DNA of 64,000 nucleotides from Methanobrevibacter sp. (GCA_017434555.1 JAFRFB010000016.1:1-64000), one strand, 5' to 3'. Positions 16,188 through 25,698 are shown, counted from the stretch's first letter. A program made the numbers and translations. The notes: generated by a model from the letters alone, not told the origin.

Positions 16188-16207
16188 AAACTAATGAGCG
16201 TTAGTTT
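16188..16207. promoter_or_regulatory. Probable TetR operator
   Basis: AAACTAA and TTAGTTT form a perfect 7-bp inverted repeat with a 6-base spacer. It abuts the minus-strand TATA box (TTTTATATATTTAAA, about 16175-16190). A related half-site, TTAGTTA, lies at 16152-16158 near the expected transcript start. The position suits repression of the TetR operon. Confidence 0.6.
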
Positions 16208-16258
16208 AATTGAAAAATAAGAAATGAAAAAAACAGGCTAAAAATAAAAAAAATAGAT

Positions 16259-17125
16259 TTAGTAATGACTTTGTGGAGTCATTCCTAAATGATGATCTTC
16301 GCTTTTTTTACCTGGAATTCCATAAGCATCTGCTCTGCATTGAGTACATGCCCTGAATACAGGTATTATCTCTTCTACTTGTTCACGAACACTTTCCATC
16401 ATTGAACAGTCCGGGCGTGAATAATTCTTCATTTTACCTAATGGTATTAACGGTAAAATGTTCATTAAAGAAGCACCACGTTTTTTAACTTCCTTAGCAA
16501 TTTCAACAATGTGTTCGTCGTTTAATCCAGGAATCAATACTGAATTAACTTTAACAACCATACCATTGGCTGCTGCTTTTTCAACACCATCCAATTGGTT
16601 TTTGATTAAGATTTTAACAGCCTCATAATCTTTGTATACTTTGCCCTCATATTTAATGAATGAGTAGATATCCACTGCAATGTCTGGATCAATTGCATTA
16701 ATAGTAACGGTAACGGAGTTTACTCCAAGTTCTGCAAGCCTATCTGCATATTTTGGAAGTAAGAGTCCATTTGTACTCATACATTTGATTAAATCCGGAT
16801 GTTTTTCAGCCATTTTTTCAAAGAATTCAAATGTTTCTTCGTTAGCAAGTGAATCTCCAGGACCTGCTACCCCTACGACTGAAATTGGACCATCAGCAGT
16901 TACATCATCAATATGTGCTATTGCATCATCAGGATTCATTATACAACTGGTTACGCCAGGTCTGTCTTCTTCGTTATTAATATCTCTTGTACAGAAGTTA
17001 CAGAAGATATTACACTTTGGTGCAACTGGCACATGAGCCCTACCAACTTTATCATGCATTTTTTCATTAAAGCAAGGATGTGCTTTAGTTATATGAGCAA
17101 ATCTTGAACCTTTATGTTCATTCAT
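16259..17125 (-). CDS. nifB: NifB-type radical SAM protein
   Basis: NifB fuses two [4Fe-4S] clusters and inserts a SAM-derived carbon to make the [8Fe-9S-C] core (NifB-co) of nitrogenase. The 289-residue stand-alone form here has HPCFNEKMHDK (16-26), the radical SAM cysteines C38, C42 and C45 (CNIFCNFC), GPGDSLANEETFEF, and the CTQCRADAYG motif near the C-terminus. It lacks the fused NifX domain, as is usual in archaea. The ATG at 17125 is preferred to a GTG three codons earlier. It lies 60 bases downstream of the MCR-activation operon but has its own TATA box at 17171-17180 and an inverted repeat at 17161-17176. Confidence 0.92.
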   Translation of the reverse strand: MNEHKGSRFAHITKAHPCFNEKMHDKVGRAHVPVAPKCNIFCNFCTRDINNEEDRPGVTSCIMNPDDAIAHIDDVTADGPISVVGVAGPGDSLANEETFEFFEKMAEKHPDLIKCMSTNGLLLPKYADRLAELGVNSVTVTINAIDPDIAVDIYSFIKYEGKVYKDYEAVKILIKNQLDGVEKAAANGMVVKVNSVLIPGLNDEHIVEIAKEVKKRGASLMNILPLIPLGKMKNYSRPDCSMMESVREQVEEIIPVFRACTQCRADAYGIPGKKSEDHHLGMTPQSHY

Positions 17126-17160
17126 AATAACCACTTCTCCCTTTTTATTTATAGTAGTTT

Positions 17161-17176
17161 TATAACAAGTGTTATA
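17161..17176. promoter_or_regulatory. Palindrome in the nifB promoter
   Basis: TATAACA-AG-TGTTATA is a 7+2+7 inverted repeat between the TATA box (17171-17180 on the minus strand, partly overlapping) and the likely start near 17149. The site suits a repressor. It does not match the GGAA-N6-TTCC or GGTA-N6-TACC boxes known for NrpR. Confidence 0.5.
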
Positions 17177-17185
17177 TATACTTTT

Positions 17186-17746
17186 CTACATTCCATTTTC
17201 TAACTCAGCAATATATTCCTCTGCTTTTTCAACCCAAGCATCCATAATTAACTCGTCAGTAGCTACAACAGCAATGACATCCTTAGTGGACATATCCTTA
17301 ATAATTTTAAAGCCTTCAGGTAAAATCCTGAAAATTGCATCATAAATTCTTCTTTGAAGATTGGAATGTGGGTCATCAATAACCAAAGTTTCCAGATCCA
17401 TCTGATTGCCGTCCAAATCAATGTTGTATCTTGTCGGCTGGTAAATTTCATCTCTTGAAAACCTTCTCCACAATCTCTTTAAGATATTTGGCAAGTAATT
17501 TTCATCTTCAACAAAGATATGTGTTACATCATCAGCTTTATCGTAAGTGAAGTTAGCTACATCATTAAATTTGACAACTGTAGAAGTTTTTTTCATTTTA
17601 ATAGCTATTATAAATACAGGATCATCAGGATTGACAAAAGCTTTTAAATCATCAACAGAAGCACCTAAAACCAAATCCTGAAAGATTTGCTTTATGATGA
17701 TTTCATAAACTTCAGCGCCTTTCTTATCATAGCATTCAACTAACAT
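17186..17746 (-). CDS. mmp17: Methanogenesis marker protein 17
   Basis: Mmp17 is conserved only in methanogens and related methane oxidisers and belongs to the set of proteins found with the ATP-dependent MCR activation complex. The 186-residue protein starts MLVECYDKKGAEVYE, with the family segment DEIYQPTRYNID in the middle and DVIAVVATDELIMDAW near the end. It is the last gene of mmp3-mmp6-mmp5-mmp15-mmp17. An ATG at 17746 is preferred to a TTG one codon earlier, with GAGTGG before it. mmp7 and mcrC are not in the window. Confidence 0.9.
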   Translation of the reverse strand: MLVECYDKKGAEVYEIIIKQIFQDLVLGASVDDLKAFVNPDDPVFIIAIKMKKTSTVVKFNDVANFTYDKADDVTHIFVEDENYLPNILKRLWRRFSRDEIYQPTRYNIDLDGNQMDLETLVIDDPHSNLQRRIYDAIFRILPEGFKIIKDMSTKDVIAVVATDELIMDAWVEKAEEYIAELENGM

Positions 17747-17757
17747 CAAACCACTCT

Positions 17758-18999
17758 TTATTTTTCATCATGTCTGTTTCCCATTCCAGATACAAGAAGA
17801 GCTGCACCTACAGCACCAATGTGTTGGGAATATTCAGGAACAATTACTTCAATTCCGCCTAAAGTCTCACTTACAGCTTCCACAAGACCTGAAATCAAAC
17901 TTGTTCCTCCTACTTGTATCAATGGTTCACGGATATCAATTTCTTGAAGTTGTTGTTCATAAACTTGTTCTGATACTGAGTGACATGCAGCTGCTGCAAC
18001 ATCCGCTTTAGATCCTCCTGCTGCAAGAGTAGTAACAAGGTCCTGAATACCGAATACAATACAGTATGAATTTAACATTGCTTTTCTCCAGTCACCCTGA
18101 ACAGCTAAAGGACCAAGCTCTGTAATGTCAACATCCAATCTACGGGAAGTCATGTCTAAGAATCTTCCGGACGCACCTGCACAGATACCACCCATAGTAA
18201 AGTTATCTGGAATACCGTTATTAACGGTAATTACCTTGTTATCCATACCACCAATATCCAATACGGTAGCTTCGCCTTTTTGACGGTCTGCCAAGTATAC
18301 TGCACCTTTTGCATTAACTGACAATTCTTCCTGAATAAGTTCAGCACCAAATTCCTGACCCATAGTAAATCTACCGTAACCGGTGGTTCCGATACCATCC
18401 AAATCATCCCAGTCATAATCAGTTTGACCGAATGCTTCGGCAGCTGCTGTTTTAGCAGATTCTATGATATCTTTGGTTGATGTCCAACCGGTCCCAATAA
18501 CCTGATTGTTTTCCATCAATACAGCTTTTGTAGTGGTTGAACCGGAGTCTAAACCAAGAGTAAGACCTTCCTGTTTTTCACGAGCAAGAATGCTTCTACG
18601 AGTTACAGTAGTAGCCAATGCTTCCATACGGATAAACAATTCATCAGCTTTTGTCCTTTCCGTAAATGAATATGTAACTACAGGAATACGAGTATTGTTT
18701 TGAATAAAACGTCTTACTTCATTTCTTACAAGAGCTGCTTCTGCACATCTAAAGCAAGTAGCAATAAATACTGCATCAGGTTTTGATTTACCTTCAACAA
18801 TAGCCATAGCTCTTGCAATCATTAATTTTAAACTTGAACTTTGAGCAGAAAAACCAAATTTCTCATAAGCTTCATCAATGTAATCCAAATCAATTTCTGG
18901 AAGAATAATTTCTGCACCAAATTTATTAGCTGCTTTTTCAATTTCCTTTTGAATTCCACTATATTCAGTTCCGCATGAAACTAAAGCAATTTTTACCAT
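17758..18999 (-). CDS. mmp15: Methanogenesis marker protein 15, BadF/BcrA-type ATPase
   Basis: A 413-residue member of the BadF/BadG/BcrA/BcrD ATPase fold, which couples ATP hydrolysis to low-potential electron transfer. An N-terminal CoA-reductase-like region with [11 protein letters not shown] is followed by the ATPase core: [16 protein letters not shown] (phosphate 1), [11 protein letters not shown] (phosphate 2), the [19 protein letters not shown] region with a cluster-ligand cysteine, and IQVGGTSL. In the MCR activation machinery it is expected to drive or gate electrons to Ni of F430. It starts three bases after mmp5. Confidence 0.92.
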   Translation of the reverse strand: MVKIALVSCGTEYSGIQKEIEKAANKFGAEIILPEIDLDYIDEAYEKFGFSAQSSSLKLMIARAMAIVEGKSKPDAVFIATCFRCAEAALVRNEVRRFIQNNTRIPVVTYSFTERTKADELFIRMEALATTVTRRSILAREKQEGLTLGLDSGSTTTKAVLMENNQVIGTGWTSTKDIIESAKTAAAEAFGQTDYDWDDLDGIGTTGYGRFTMGQEFGAELIQEELSVNAKGAVYLADRQKGEATVLDIGGMDNKVITVNNGIPDNFTMGGICAGASGRFLDMTSRRLDVDITELGPLAVQGDWRKAMLNSYCIVFGIQDLVTTLAAGGSKADVAAAACHSVSEQVYEQQLQEIDIREPLIQVGGTSLISGLVEAVSETLGGIEVIVPEYSQHIGAVGAALLVSGMGNRHDEK

Positions 19000-19002
19000 T
19001 TT

Positions 19003-19455
19003 TTATTCCTCCCCTGATTCTTCTAATGAGTCAACAAAATCATTTATCTCATTTACCATAAGATAAGTTTCATCCTGATTTGTTGGATAAGTTACTTCTA
19101 AAACAGGAATGTCTCTGTTTCTGAGTAAGAATATTGATAATTCATTAGTTCTTGCACATCCAATACAACCAAAACCAAACGGTGCACCATCAACAATGAT
19201 TGCTGCTTCAGCTTCATCTATTAACGGTCCGATAATAGACATTCTACCACGAACACCTGATGGAACCTCAATAGCTGCATATTTAAGACCTTTAATTGGG
19301 TCATCTTCTGTTATGTTCATTGGAGGAGAATCAATCTCCGGATCTTTAATTTTTTGCCTAATCTGTTTTTGAAGAACTAAAGGAGTGTGACCTTTCCTTT
19401 CAATTAAATCTGCCAAGATTAATGAATTTGGAGGATAAATAGCTACTTTCACCAT
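19003..19455 (-). CDS. mmp5: Methanogenesis marker protein 5
   Basis: A 150-residue protein found only in methanogens. It has a recognisable N-terminus [24 protein letters not shown], a middle [20 protein letters not shown] segment and [14 protein letters not shown] with a CxxC pair near 106-110. Its role is tied to MCR activation by gene context and by its phylogenetic range. No catalytic mechanism is established from sequence. It lies 16 bases after mmp6 and three before mmp15, so it is inside the operon. Confidence 0.9.
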   Translation of the reverse strand: MVKVAIYPPNSLILADLIERKGHTPLVLQKQIRQKIKDPEIDSPPMNITEDDPIKGLKYAAIEVPSGVRGRMSIIGPLIDEAEAAIIVDGAPFGFGCIGCARTNELSIFLLRNRDIPVLEVTYPTNQDETYLMVNEINDFVDSLEESGEE

Positions 19456-19471
19456 ATTTTCACCTATAATT

Positions 19472-19939
19472 TTATTTGTTTTCTAAACATTCATTCATAA
19501 TTTCTTTAAAATCATCAACTTTCACTGGTTTTTTCTCTTCAACTGTTACGCGCTTAGGATTTTCCAAAGCTTCAGCAACATAACCAAGGATTGTATATTC
19601 TTTTTCCATTTGGTGGAATCCTTCTCTAGGTCCAAATCTATGACCTCTGCATCTTCTAGGATCACCCGGAGCAAAACCTCTTTCCTTTGTAAATATGTGT
19701 GCGGGATCGAGTTTTCTAATCTCTTCAATAGCTTTGTATACATCTTCCTTTTTTCCACTAATCATTGATCCATAACAGGTGTTTTTAATTGTTAAAGGAA
19801 GATCAAGCATGTGGAATTCCCCTACAATTTCACTTTCACTTACACGAGCTCCCGGTCCAAGAATAATCATACGAGTAATTACTTCGGGGTCCCAGTCTTC
19901 ACTACTCATGTTTACTTTAGGACATAGATTCTCTGACAT
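19472..19939 (-). CDS. mmp6: Methanogenesis marker protein 6
   Basis: A 155-residue methanogen-only protein. The family traits visible are [37 protein letters not shown] and a conserved [21 protein letters not shown] segment. It begins 23 bases inside the end of mmp3, which implies translational coupling. The function is known only by association with MCR and its activation proteins. Confidence 0.9.
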   Translation of the reverse strand: MSENLCPKVNMSSEDWDPEVITRMIILGPGARVSESEIVGEFHMLDLPLTIKNTCYGSMISGKKEDVYKAIEEIRKLDPAHIFTKERGFAPGDPRRCRGHRFGPREGFHQMEKEYTILGYVAEALENPKRVTVEEKKPVKVDDFKEIMNECLENK

Positions 19940-21458
19940 AAACTACAACTCCTTCTTTTAAATCTTCTAAACCTTCAGTATTAGCAACCATTTTACCAAT
20001 AATGTTTGTTGCATTGAATGATTCTGCAGTTGGTCCAAATTCACTATTCGGTTCAAATCTGACACCAATTAAACCGGCAGTTTTTGCAGCCATATTTGTA
20101 ATACCTATTTCACATTCATTTACAATGTCAACAGGATTATTTTCAGGAACAAGCCCTTTGGCCAATTTTTTATCTCCTTCAAAGATAGTTATGTGCATTC
20201 CAGGCACTGCAAAGTGAATTTTGATTTTACCGACAGGGTTTTCTAAAAGACCAGAAATTAACTTGAAGTATTTGACTGATCTTGGTGCGTTATCAACAAA
20301 TTCAATTTCACACAACTCATTAGGTTCAATTGCTCTTGTTACAACTTTTCCTTCTTTTAAAATATCAATAGTATGTCTAGGAGATTGTTCAACAATCATT
20401 GCATCGTCGTCAGTTACACCTTCACGAACATGTTCAACGCCGGCTTCGGCCAGGATTTTACCTGCATCACCCTGTGATTTGCCGAGCAGAAGCAATCTTT
20501 GCTGTTCAGATTTAACTGTAATAAAATCATCTTTTTTAGCGATGTCTATTATTTCCATTCCGGCAGTGATTTTTCCAACGGTAGTATGATTCGGAGTTAA
20601 AACCCTGTTTTCACGATAAACATACATTCTGCCTACACCGCTGCCTTCATTTCTAATAGTAATAGTTCCTCTAACTCTCTGAGTAGTATTTTCTTTAGGT
20701 TTATCGATACCTTCTAATTCATAAAATCCTACAAAAGAATTGGAGTCAAAATTAACCTTAATCCTATTGTCTTTAATGATTGAAAACAAGTGTTCAACAC
20801 ATACTGGTGATTTTTCATCAATTTCAAAGGAAATATATGTAAACAATTCATTTCCTTCTTCCAAAACTGTGCTTAAATCAGAAACAGATGCGCTGTCTGT
20901 TGTTGTACTTCTTTCAATAATCGGTTCAATAGAAGTTACAATATCATCATCAGTTAATTCATTTAAAGTTTTTTTACCACCAATAATACGTGCAAAAATA
21001 CCTTTGTTGAAAGGAGGTACACTATATACGTTGGTAGTGTTTTCTTTAAGAAGAATCAAGTGCGTTGACTCATTACTAAAACTAGATAAACTTAAAACAA
21101 CATCCCCCTCATAATATTTGAATTCATCATGAGTTGGTTCCAAATCGGTTACAATCGGTCCGATAGCAACTTCCGTTGAAGTAGACCACCTGATGGACAA
21201 ATCAGCAAAATCCTCATATTGATTTTTCCACACATCAATGATAGGATTTGCTTCTTCACTATCGACAAGCTCGATAATGATAGAACCTTTGGTAGTTTTA
21301 ATTTTATACTTAGTAATATTCTTTTCCAGTTCTTTTTTACCTTTAATTAGACAAATAATACTACCAGGAGTATATGGAGCATTGGTTTGTGCAATTACGT
21401 CCTGAATTGTAGAACCCTCTGCCACATCAATCTCTTTGCCATTAACTTTAATTAACAT
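19917..21458 (-). CDS. mmp3: Methanogenesis marker protein 3
   Basis: A 513-residue protein, first gene of the operon. It opens with a ubiquitin-like segment ([21 protein letters not shown]) and continues with cyclophilin-like regions resembling peptidyl-prolyl isomerases ([40 protein letters not shown]) and a terminal [14 protein letters not shown]. Mmp3 has been found with purified MCR activation components. The start has an AGGAGATT site five bases before the ATG. A TATA-like TATATTAAAAAA lies upstream. The operon order 3-6-5-15-17 is conserved in related methanogens. Confidence 0.92.
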   Translation of the reverse strand: MLIKVNGKEIDVAEGSTIQDVIAQTNAPYTPGSIICLIKGKKELEKNITKYKIKTTKGSIIIELVDSEEANPIIDVWKNQYEDFADLSIRWSTSTEVAIGPIVTDLEPTHDEFKYYEGDVVLSLSSFSNESTHLILLKENTTNVYSVPPFNKGIFARIIGGKKTLNELTDDDIVTSIEPIIERSTTTDSASVSDLSTVLEEGNELFTYISFEIDEKSPVCVEHLFSIIKDNRIKVNFDSNSFVGFYELEGIDKPKENTTQRVRGTITIRNEGSGVGRMYVYRENRVLTPNHTTVGKITAGMEIIDIAKKDDFITVKSEQQRLLLLGKSQGDAGKILAEAGVEHVREGVTDDDAMIVEQSPRHTIDILKEGKVVTRAIEPNELCEIEFVDNAPRSVKYFKLISGLLENPVGKIKIHFAVPGMHITIFEGDKKLAKGLVPENNPVDIVNECEIGITNMAAKTAGLIGVRFEPNSEFGPTAESFNATNIIGKMVANTEGLEDLKEGVVVYVRESMS

Positions 21459-21788
21459 ACAATCTCCTAATATATTGTTTAATATGATTACTATATTTTT
21501 TAATATAAAAATAGTTATTCATTTGATTTCAAAATTCTAAAATTTATGAAATAGTATAAATTTAACTGTTTTTTAAGAATTGGATTAATAATCGAAAATG
21601 TCGTAATATGGTTTTATAAGTATTTAGGGTTAATCAATGAGAAACCTTCAAAAAGGGATTTATGATTATGTCTAGAGAATTATTACAGTTTTACTGCAAT
21701 AATAATTATTTTACGCCATATTTTAATAATGTCAAAACTAAATAGTATTAATATTAATCTAATTTTAAAAAAAAGAGAAAAAATCCAG
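21459..21788. other. Intergenic region between mmp3 and mmp2 with a hairpin
   Basis: It holds the mmp3 promoter at the left. A nearly perfect hairpin lies at 21679-21703 (ATTATTACAG/CTGCAATAAT arms, loop TTTTA), and a T-run on the minus strand follows the mmp2 stop near 21770. No credible gene is seen. A 12-codon plus-strand frame near 21637 is too short to support. Confidence 0.45.
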
Positions 21789-22772
21789 TTATAATTTAAA
21801 AACAGGATTTTTATTTTGATTGAATACTTCGATTGTCTGGTCGTTATAGGTAACATTTAAAACATTTTCATCAGTTACCTCACCAACAACACTTGCTTCA
21901 ATTGAATATTTTGATAAATACTTAATGATAAAATCGCATTTATCTTCACTTGCAGTAAAAACAAAACCTGAACCCGGGTATGATTTCAGCCAATCCGCCC
22001 AATCCATATTTTCATTTTTTGGAATATCCATTAAATTAACATTGGCACCTTTTTGTGAAGTTTCCAAAAGCATTTCAAGGGTTCCCAAAATTCCGGGATT
22101 TGAAATGTCCTTTCCAGCCTTTATATAATCATTTTCTGCCAGGTATTGGACTGCAGTAATCTGATCCTGCACAAGTTGTGCATCCTTATCATAAGTAGTA
22201 TCCCAGTTTAAACTGAACATCTCATGAGGCTTACCATCCAAATCAATAGCTACGATAACTTTATCACCTACTTTAGCATCAAAACTGGTGATTAATTTAT
22301 CTTTTTGTGCAATTCCAACAATAGCAACTCCCAAAGAGTCACATTCAGCATCAGGATGCAGGTGTCCTCCAACCATCGGAACACCGAACTTCAAACAGCC
22401 ATCCTTTATCCCAGTTAATAATTCTTCATAGATTTCATCATTATTGATGGACATGATATTAACCATAGCCAATGGCTTTCCTCCCATTGCAGCTATATCA
22501 TTAACGTTGACAAGTACAGAACAATAACCTGCCCAGTATGGGTTTACATTCATTATCTGACCCCATATACCGTCAGCAGCAACCAACATTACCTGATTGT
22601 TTCCTATATCAACGGCTGATGCATCGTCACCTATATCAATGATTACATCACCAGAGACATTATAGGCTTCACCTAAAAGATTTACCACATTGTCAATAGA
22701 GCTTTTACGTGAAACCCCTTCAAATTCTTGTACTTCCTTTATGAGTTTTTCAAAGTCTAAAATAAACCCCAC
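21789..22772 (-). CDS. mmp2: Methanogenesis marker protein 2 (AIR synthase / ThiL-like)
   Basis: A 327-residue AIR-synthase-related protein (PurM/ThiL/SelD/HypE fold). It has the ATP-grip GDDASAVDI (near 48-56), MNVNPYWAGYCSVLVNVNDIAAMGG with the conserved VNDIAAMGG motif (near 88-96), and GGHLHPDAECDSLGVAIVG in the second domain. Mmp2 is found in methanogens and probably activates a substrate by phosphorylation or adenylation, but the substrate is unknown. The GTG start at 22772 is uncertain: TTA-rich codons follow and no ATG is close. It is the last gene in the nob1-DUF2117-mmp2 operon. Confidence 0.88.
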   Translation of the reverse strand: MGFILDFEKLIKEVQEFEGVSRKSSIDNVVNLLGEAYNVSGDVIIDIGDDASAVDIGNNQVMLVAADGIWGQIMNVNPYWAGYCSVLVNVNDIAAMGGKPLAMVNIMSINNDEIYEELLTGIKDGCLKFGVPMVGGHLHPDAECDSLGVAIVGIAQKDKLITSFDAKVGDKVIVAIDLDGKPHEMFSLNWDTTYDKDAQLVQDQITAVQYLAENDYIKAGKDISNPGILGTLEMLLETSQKGANVNLMDIPKNENMDWADWLKSYPGSGFVFTASEDKCDFIIKYLSKYSIEASVVGEVTDENVLNVTYNDQTIEVFNQNKNPVFKL

Positions 22773-22776
22773 ATCC

Positions 22777-23889
22777 TTAAATTCTATTAATTGTATATTT
22801 AATCTTTCTATTATTTATTATTTCAATAATTTCTTTTTCAACTTCGTCGATTGATTCGAAATTATTGGAATATTCTTTATTTTTAAACAGTTCCTCATGA
22901 ATTATTGCACCAATAATATCATCATTTCCACTTTCAACTTCAAATATTACTGAATTTTTGGATTTAAAACCACTTTCAACAACTTTATCCAAATCCCCAT
23001 CAGTAATGCCGATTATTGGAATGTTAAACCTGTATAATATATCAGATGAAATCAATGTTGTATCATCACCTATCGTTATTACGGCAGAGGAGTCTTTAAA
23101 CCTGTAGACATCCTCACCGGCATGGTCTAGAAAAGCTACTTTAAATTCAACAGATTTTGTGGTGTTTAATACTCTTGGAGTTACTTTGGCTTTTCTTAAA
23201 AGTCCTGTCTTCACAATAGCTGAGTTTAAGTCTATTTCACCTAATTTTTCAACACCATGAGGCTTTATATCACCACCAACAATATCAACCAAATGATTAT
23301 CTTCTGCCACCAAAACAAGTTTATCGGAGGTTGATTTTCCAACGACAACACTGTTGACCATTATGTTTTCGCCCGGACTGACTCCATGAATTATCCTTTG
23401 TGTACTGGTGTCATTGTCATTTTTGATGTGCGTTTCATAAACCTCTTCGGGAGTTACAATTCCCAGATTTAATTTTTTTGCAAATTCCTCTGCCAGATTG
23501 CTTTTAAAAGCCCAGTTAATGACACTACCATCAGCTTCACCCGGCCTTTCAATCTGAATTATCGGTATGTTATTGTCAACTATTTTATTTTTATAATGAT
23601 TATAAACCTTATATCCAAAAACCTGGCCTGTAACTGCAGATTTTCCATAATTTAAAAGAAAAATGACATCAACACCATCGTCATGGAAAATTTTAAGTGA
23701 ATCGCTTGGCACGAGTTTACGGGAAATGTCAATGATGTCTTCCAGAGCATTATCAATAACTGCCGTACGACCCATTGTTCCACCAAGCCTTACAGAAACA
23801 TCCCCATATTCTTTTATTAAATTAATTAATGTTAATGCATAACCTGAATCGATTATATTCGGACCATGAACAACTATACCAATATTCAT
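22777..23889 (-). CDS. DUF2117 protein
   Basis: A 370-residue archaeal protein of unknown function. The N-terminus MNIGIVVHGPNIIDSGYALTL and RLGGTMGRTAVIDNALED are typical of DUF2117. The middle has ERPGEADGSVINWAF and a GVSPGENIMVNSVVVGKS segment, the latter looking like a small beta domain. The C-terminal part has TIGDDTTLISSDILYRFNIP and may bind nucleotides. Its ATG overlaps the nob1 stop by four bases and mmp2 follows four bases later. The function is not known, but its place between a ribosome-maturation nuclease and a methanogenesis marker is noted. Confidence 0.82.
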   Translation of the reverse strand: MNIGIVVHGPNIIDSGYALTLINLIKEYGDVSVRLGGTMGRTAVIDNALEDIIDISRKLVPSDSLKIFHDDGVDVIFLLNYGKSAVTGQVFGYKVYNHYKNKIVDNNIPIIQIERPGEADGSVINWAFKSNLAEEFAKKLNLGIVTPEEVYETHIKNDNDTSTQRIIHGVSPGENIMVNSVVVGKSTSDKLVLVAEDNHLVDIVGGDIKPHGVEKLGEIDLNSAIVKTGLLRKAKVTPRVLNTTKSVEFKVAFLDHAGEDVYRFKDSSAVITIGDDTTLISSDILYRFNIPIIGITDGDLDKVVESGFKSKNSVIFEVESGNDDIIGAIIHEELFKNKEYSNNFESIDEVEKEIIEIINNRKIKYTINRI

Positions 23890-24392
23890 TTGTTCACCTT
23901 AATTCTTTTTTTATATATTTTAGATCCGCATACTTCACAATCGTCAAAAGGATAATCTTCCCCAAATTCCTTTTTGCATCCTTGGCAAACCTTTTTCCAA
24001 TTATAAATCTCCTTTATTCCTTCCATAATTATTCCGCCATAGGCAATTCCCATTATTTTCAGGGCGTTTTGTATCGTATAATCATCACTAATCACCTTTA
24101 CTGATTTTCCTTCATCTTTAAGCATCAGTGCAAGGGCAATTATTTTTTTATCAGGAATGGAAAGTCTTAAGACATCCCCTGATTTTGAAATGATTTCATC
24201 AGTTCTGTCAACATATTCTTGTGTAACATCCTGGACGGTCAGTATTCCATCATCCACTGCACTGTCATAAACAAGACGGGATTCAAAATCCTTGATTTCG
24301 GCAGTGATTTCTGGAACTGTGAAATTATTTTTGGACGTGGGTTTAAAGCCGTTAATGAATGCCGATGCATCTAAAATATAGTAAATTTCCAT
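23886..24392 (-). CDS. nob1: Ribosome maturation endonuclease Nob1
   Basis: Nob1 cuts the 3' end of pre-16S rRNA. The 168-residue protein has the PIN domain (LDASAFINGF with D8, TVPEITAEI with an acidic residue, and SDDYTIQNALKIMG near 100-113) followed by a zinc ribbon (CQGC near 135-138, CEVC near 152-155). Length and order match archaeal Nob1. The ATG at 24392 follows a TATA-like TTTATATT closely, so translation may be leaderless or nearly so. First gene of the operon with DUF2117 and mmp2. Confidence 0.92.
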   Translation of the reverse strand: MEIYYILDASAFINGFKPTSKNNFTVPEITAEIKDFESRLVYDSAVDDGILTVQDVTQEYVDRTDEIISKSGDVLRLSIPDKKIIALALMLKDEGKSVKVISDDYTIQNALKIMGIAYGGIIMEGIKEIYNWKKVCQGCKKEFGEDYPFDDCEVCGSKIYKKRIKVNK

Positions 24393-24750
24393 AATATAAA
24401 TATGATTTATAAATTTATAAACGTTTTTACTTTGATATTTTAAATCATTAAGTTAAATAATTTTAAAAAACAAAATAATAATCAATGCCTAAATCAAACA
24501 AAAATGTGATTTAAACAATTATAAATGATTAAATTTTTTCACTGCATATGAATATAATTAAAAATTCTGATTAAATCCGCATTTATATTATCTCATAAAT
24601 GGCCCAGTTAAATCAATGAAGTAATATTGATTCATATTATAAAAATATAAGAAATATTACCCAATATATAATCAAATTATCAAATATAATAAATCATATC
24701 CCGTTAAAAAACATTATTATTGTTTTTCTTCTCACCGAAAGAGACTTTCA
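24393..24750. other. Non-coding AT-rich region upstream of the regulator operon
   Basis: It carries the nob1 promoter on the left. The rest is over three-quarters A+T without a supported gene. A small GAAAG/CTTTC hairpin lies at 24737-24749 just before the repeat array. Confidence 0.4.
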
Positions 24751-24803
24751 GGGAAGTTTAAGGGAAGTTTAAGGGAAGTTTAAGGGAAGTTTAAGGGAAT
24801 TTT
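24751..24803 (+). repeat. Tandem 11-bp repeat array (probable operator)
   Basis: Four perfect copies of GGGAAGTTTAA occupy 24751-24794, followed by a partial fifth, GGGAATTTT, to 24803. The period of 11 bp is about one turn of the helix, so every unit faces the same side. The array ends directly at a TATA box (about 24805-24819). This is the expected place for activator or repressor sites of the winged-helix operon that follows. Confidence 0.9.
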
Positions 24804-24870
24804 CATATATTTATTTAAAGTTGGCAGTTAAAAATAATAATAAACAACAATTCCAACGAGATGCAAAAAA

Positions 24871-25698
24871 ATGATTGAGGCAATAAAAACTAATGCAGTG
24901 ATTACAATGAAACTGGAAGAAAACTACATGAAGAATGATATGATGTTTATAGTGAAATCAGAAATAAGATTAAAAATCTTAACAGAGCTAATTGATAAAC
25001 CACAGACAATCAGACAAATTGTAGACAATACCAAAATGGCATACAGCTCCGTATCGAATAATTTAAACAAATTAGAGTATAAAAATCATGTTATAAAGGA
25101 GAATAGAATCTATACAATCACTCCAATGACTAAAATTTATTTCAACCAGTTAATGGAGTTTAAAAAAAGCATTGATGTTGTTGAAAATTTCGACAGTTTC
25201 TGGTATAAACATAATATCGCATACATTAACGATGAATTAATAGAAAACATAACACAATTATACGAATCGAAATTAATAGAAACAAATCCTATTGACATCT
25301 ACAAAACCCATGACAATATTAAAAGACAGTTAAAAATCTCAAAAAATATCCGGGGAATACTTCCATATATTCATCCGGATTATCCTCAATTAATTGAAAA
25401 TATTATGAAAAATAATGGCAAAGTTGAACTGATAATGCAAAAAAATATTTTTCAGGGATTAATTTCCCAAATCAGCCCTGAATTGAAAAATAAATGCATT
25501 AAAAATGGATCTTTAAAAATCCATATCATGAAAAATCATTTGAACATTTATCTTTTGATTTGTGATGAATCAATGAATTTAGGGTTATTTAAAAATGATG
25601 GAAGCTACGACCAAAATAGAATACTGAATTCAAATACAAAGGATTCGTTGATTTGGGCGAATAATTTATTTGAAAACATAAAAATGGAGGTGGTCTGA
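24871..25698 (+). CDS. Winged-helix transcriptional regulator, FilR1-like
   Basis: A 275-residue regulator with an ArsR-type winged helix near residues 28-90 (SEIRLKILTELIDKPQTIRQIVDNT, then YSSVSNNLNKLEYKNHVIKE, HTH recognition helix). A C-terminal ligand-like domain seen in methanogen FilR1/DUF1724 proteins follows (GILPYIHPDYPQLIENIMKN, VELIMQKNIFQGLISQ). GAGATG lies seven bases before the ATG. Its stop shares a base with the next gene (TGATG). The 11-bp array upstream suggests that this protein or a partner regulates its own operon. Confidence 0.85.
   Translation: MIEAIKTNAVITMKLEENYMKNDMMFIVKSEIRLKILTELIDKPQTIRQIVDNTKMAYSSVSNNLNKLEYKNHVIKENRIYTITPMTKIYFNQLMEFKKSIDVVENFDSFWYKHNIAYINDELIENITQLYESKLIETNPIDIYKTHDNIKRQLKISKNIRGILPYIHPDYPQLIENIMKNNGKVELIMQKNIFQGLISQISPELKNKCIKNGSLKIHIMKNHLNIYLLICDESMNLGLFKNDGSYDQNRILNSNTKDSLIWANNLFENIKMEVV

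Noticed and set aside
17161-17176. NrpR operator for nifB
   Set aside because: Sequence does not contain the GGAA-N6-TTCC or GGTA-N6-TACC pattern.
21637-21675. Short plus-strand frame near the mmp3 promoter
   Set aside because: Only 12 codons, no ribosome binding site and no conservation evidence.
24751-24803. CRISPR-like repeat array
   Set aside because: The repeats are 11 bp and directly adjacent with no spacers. No cas genes are near. It fits an operator.
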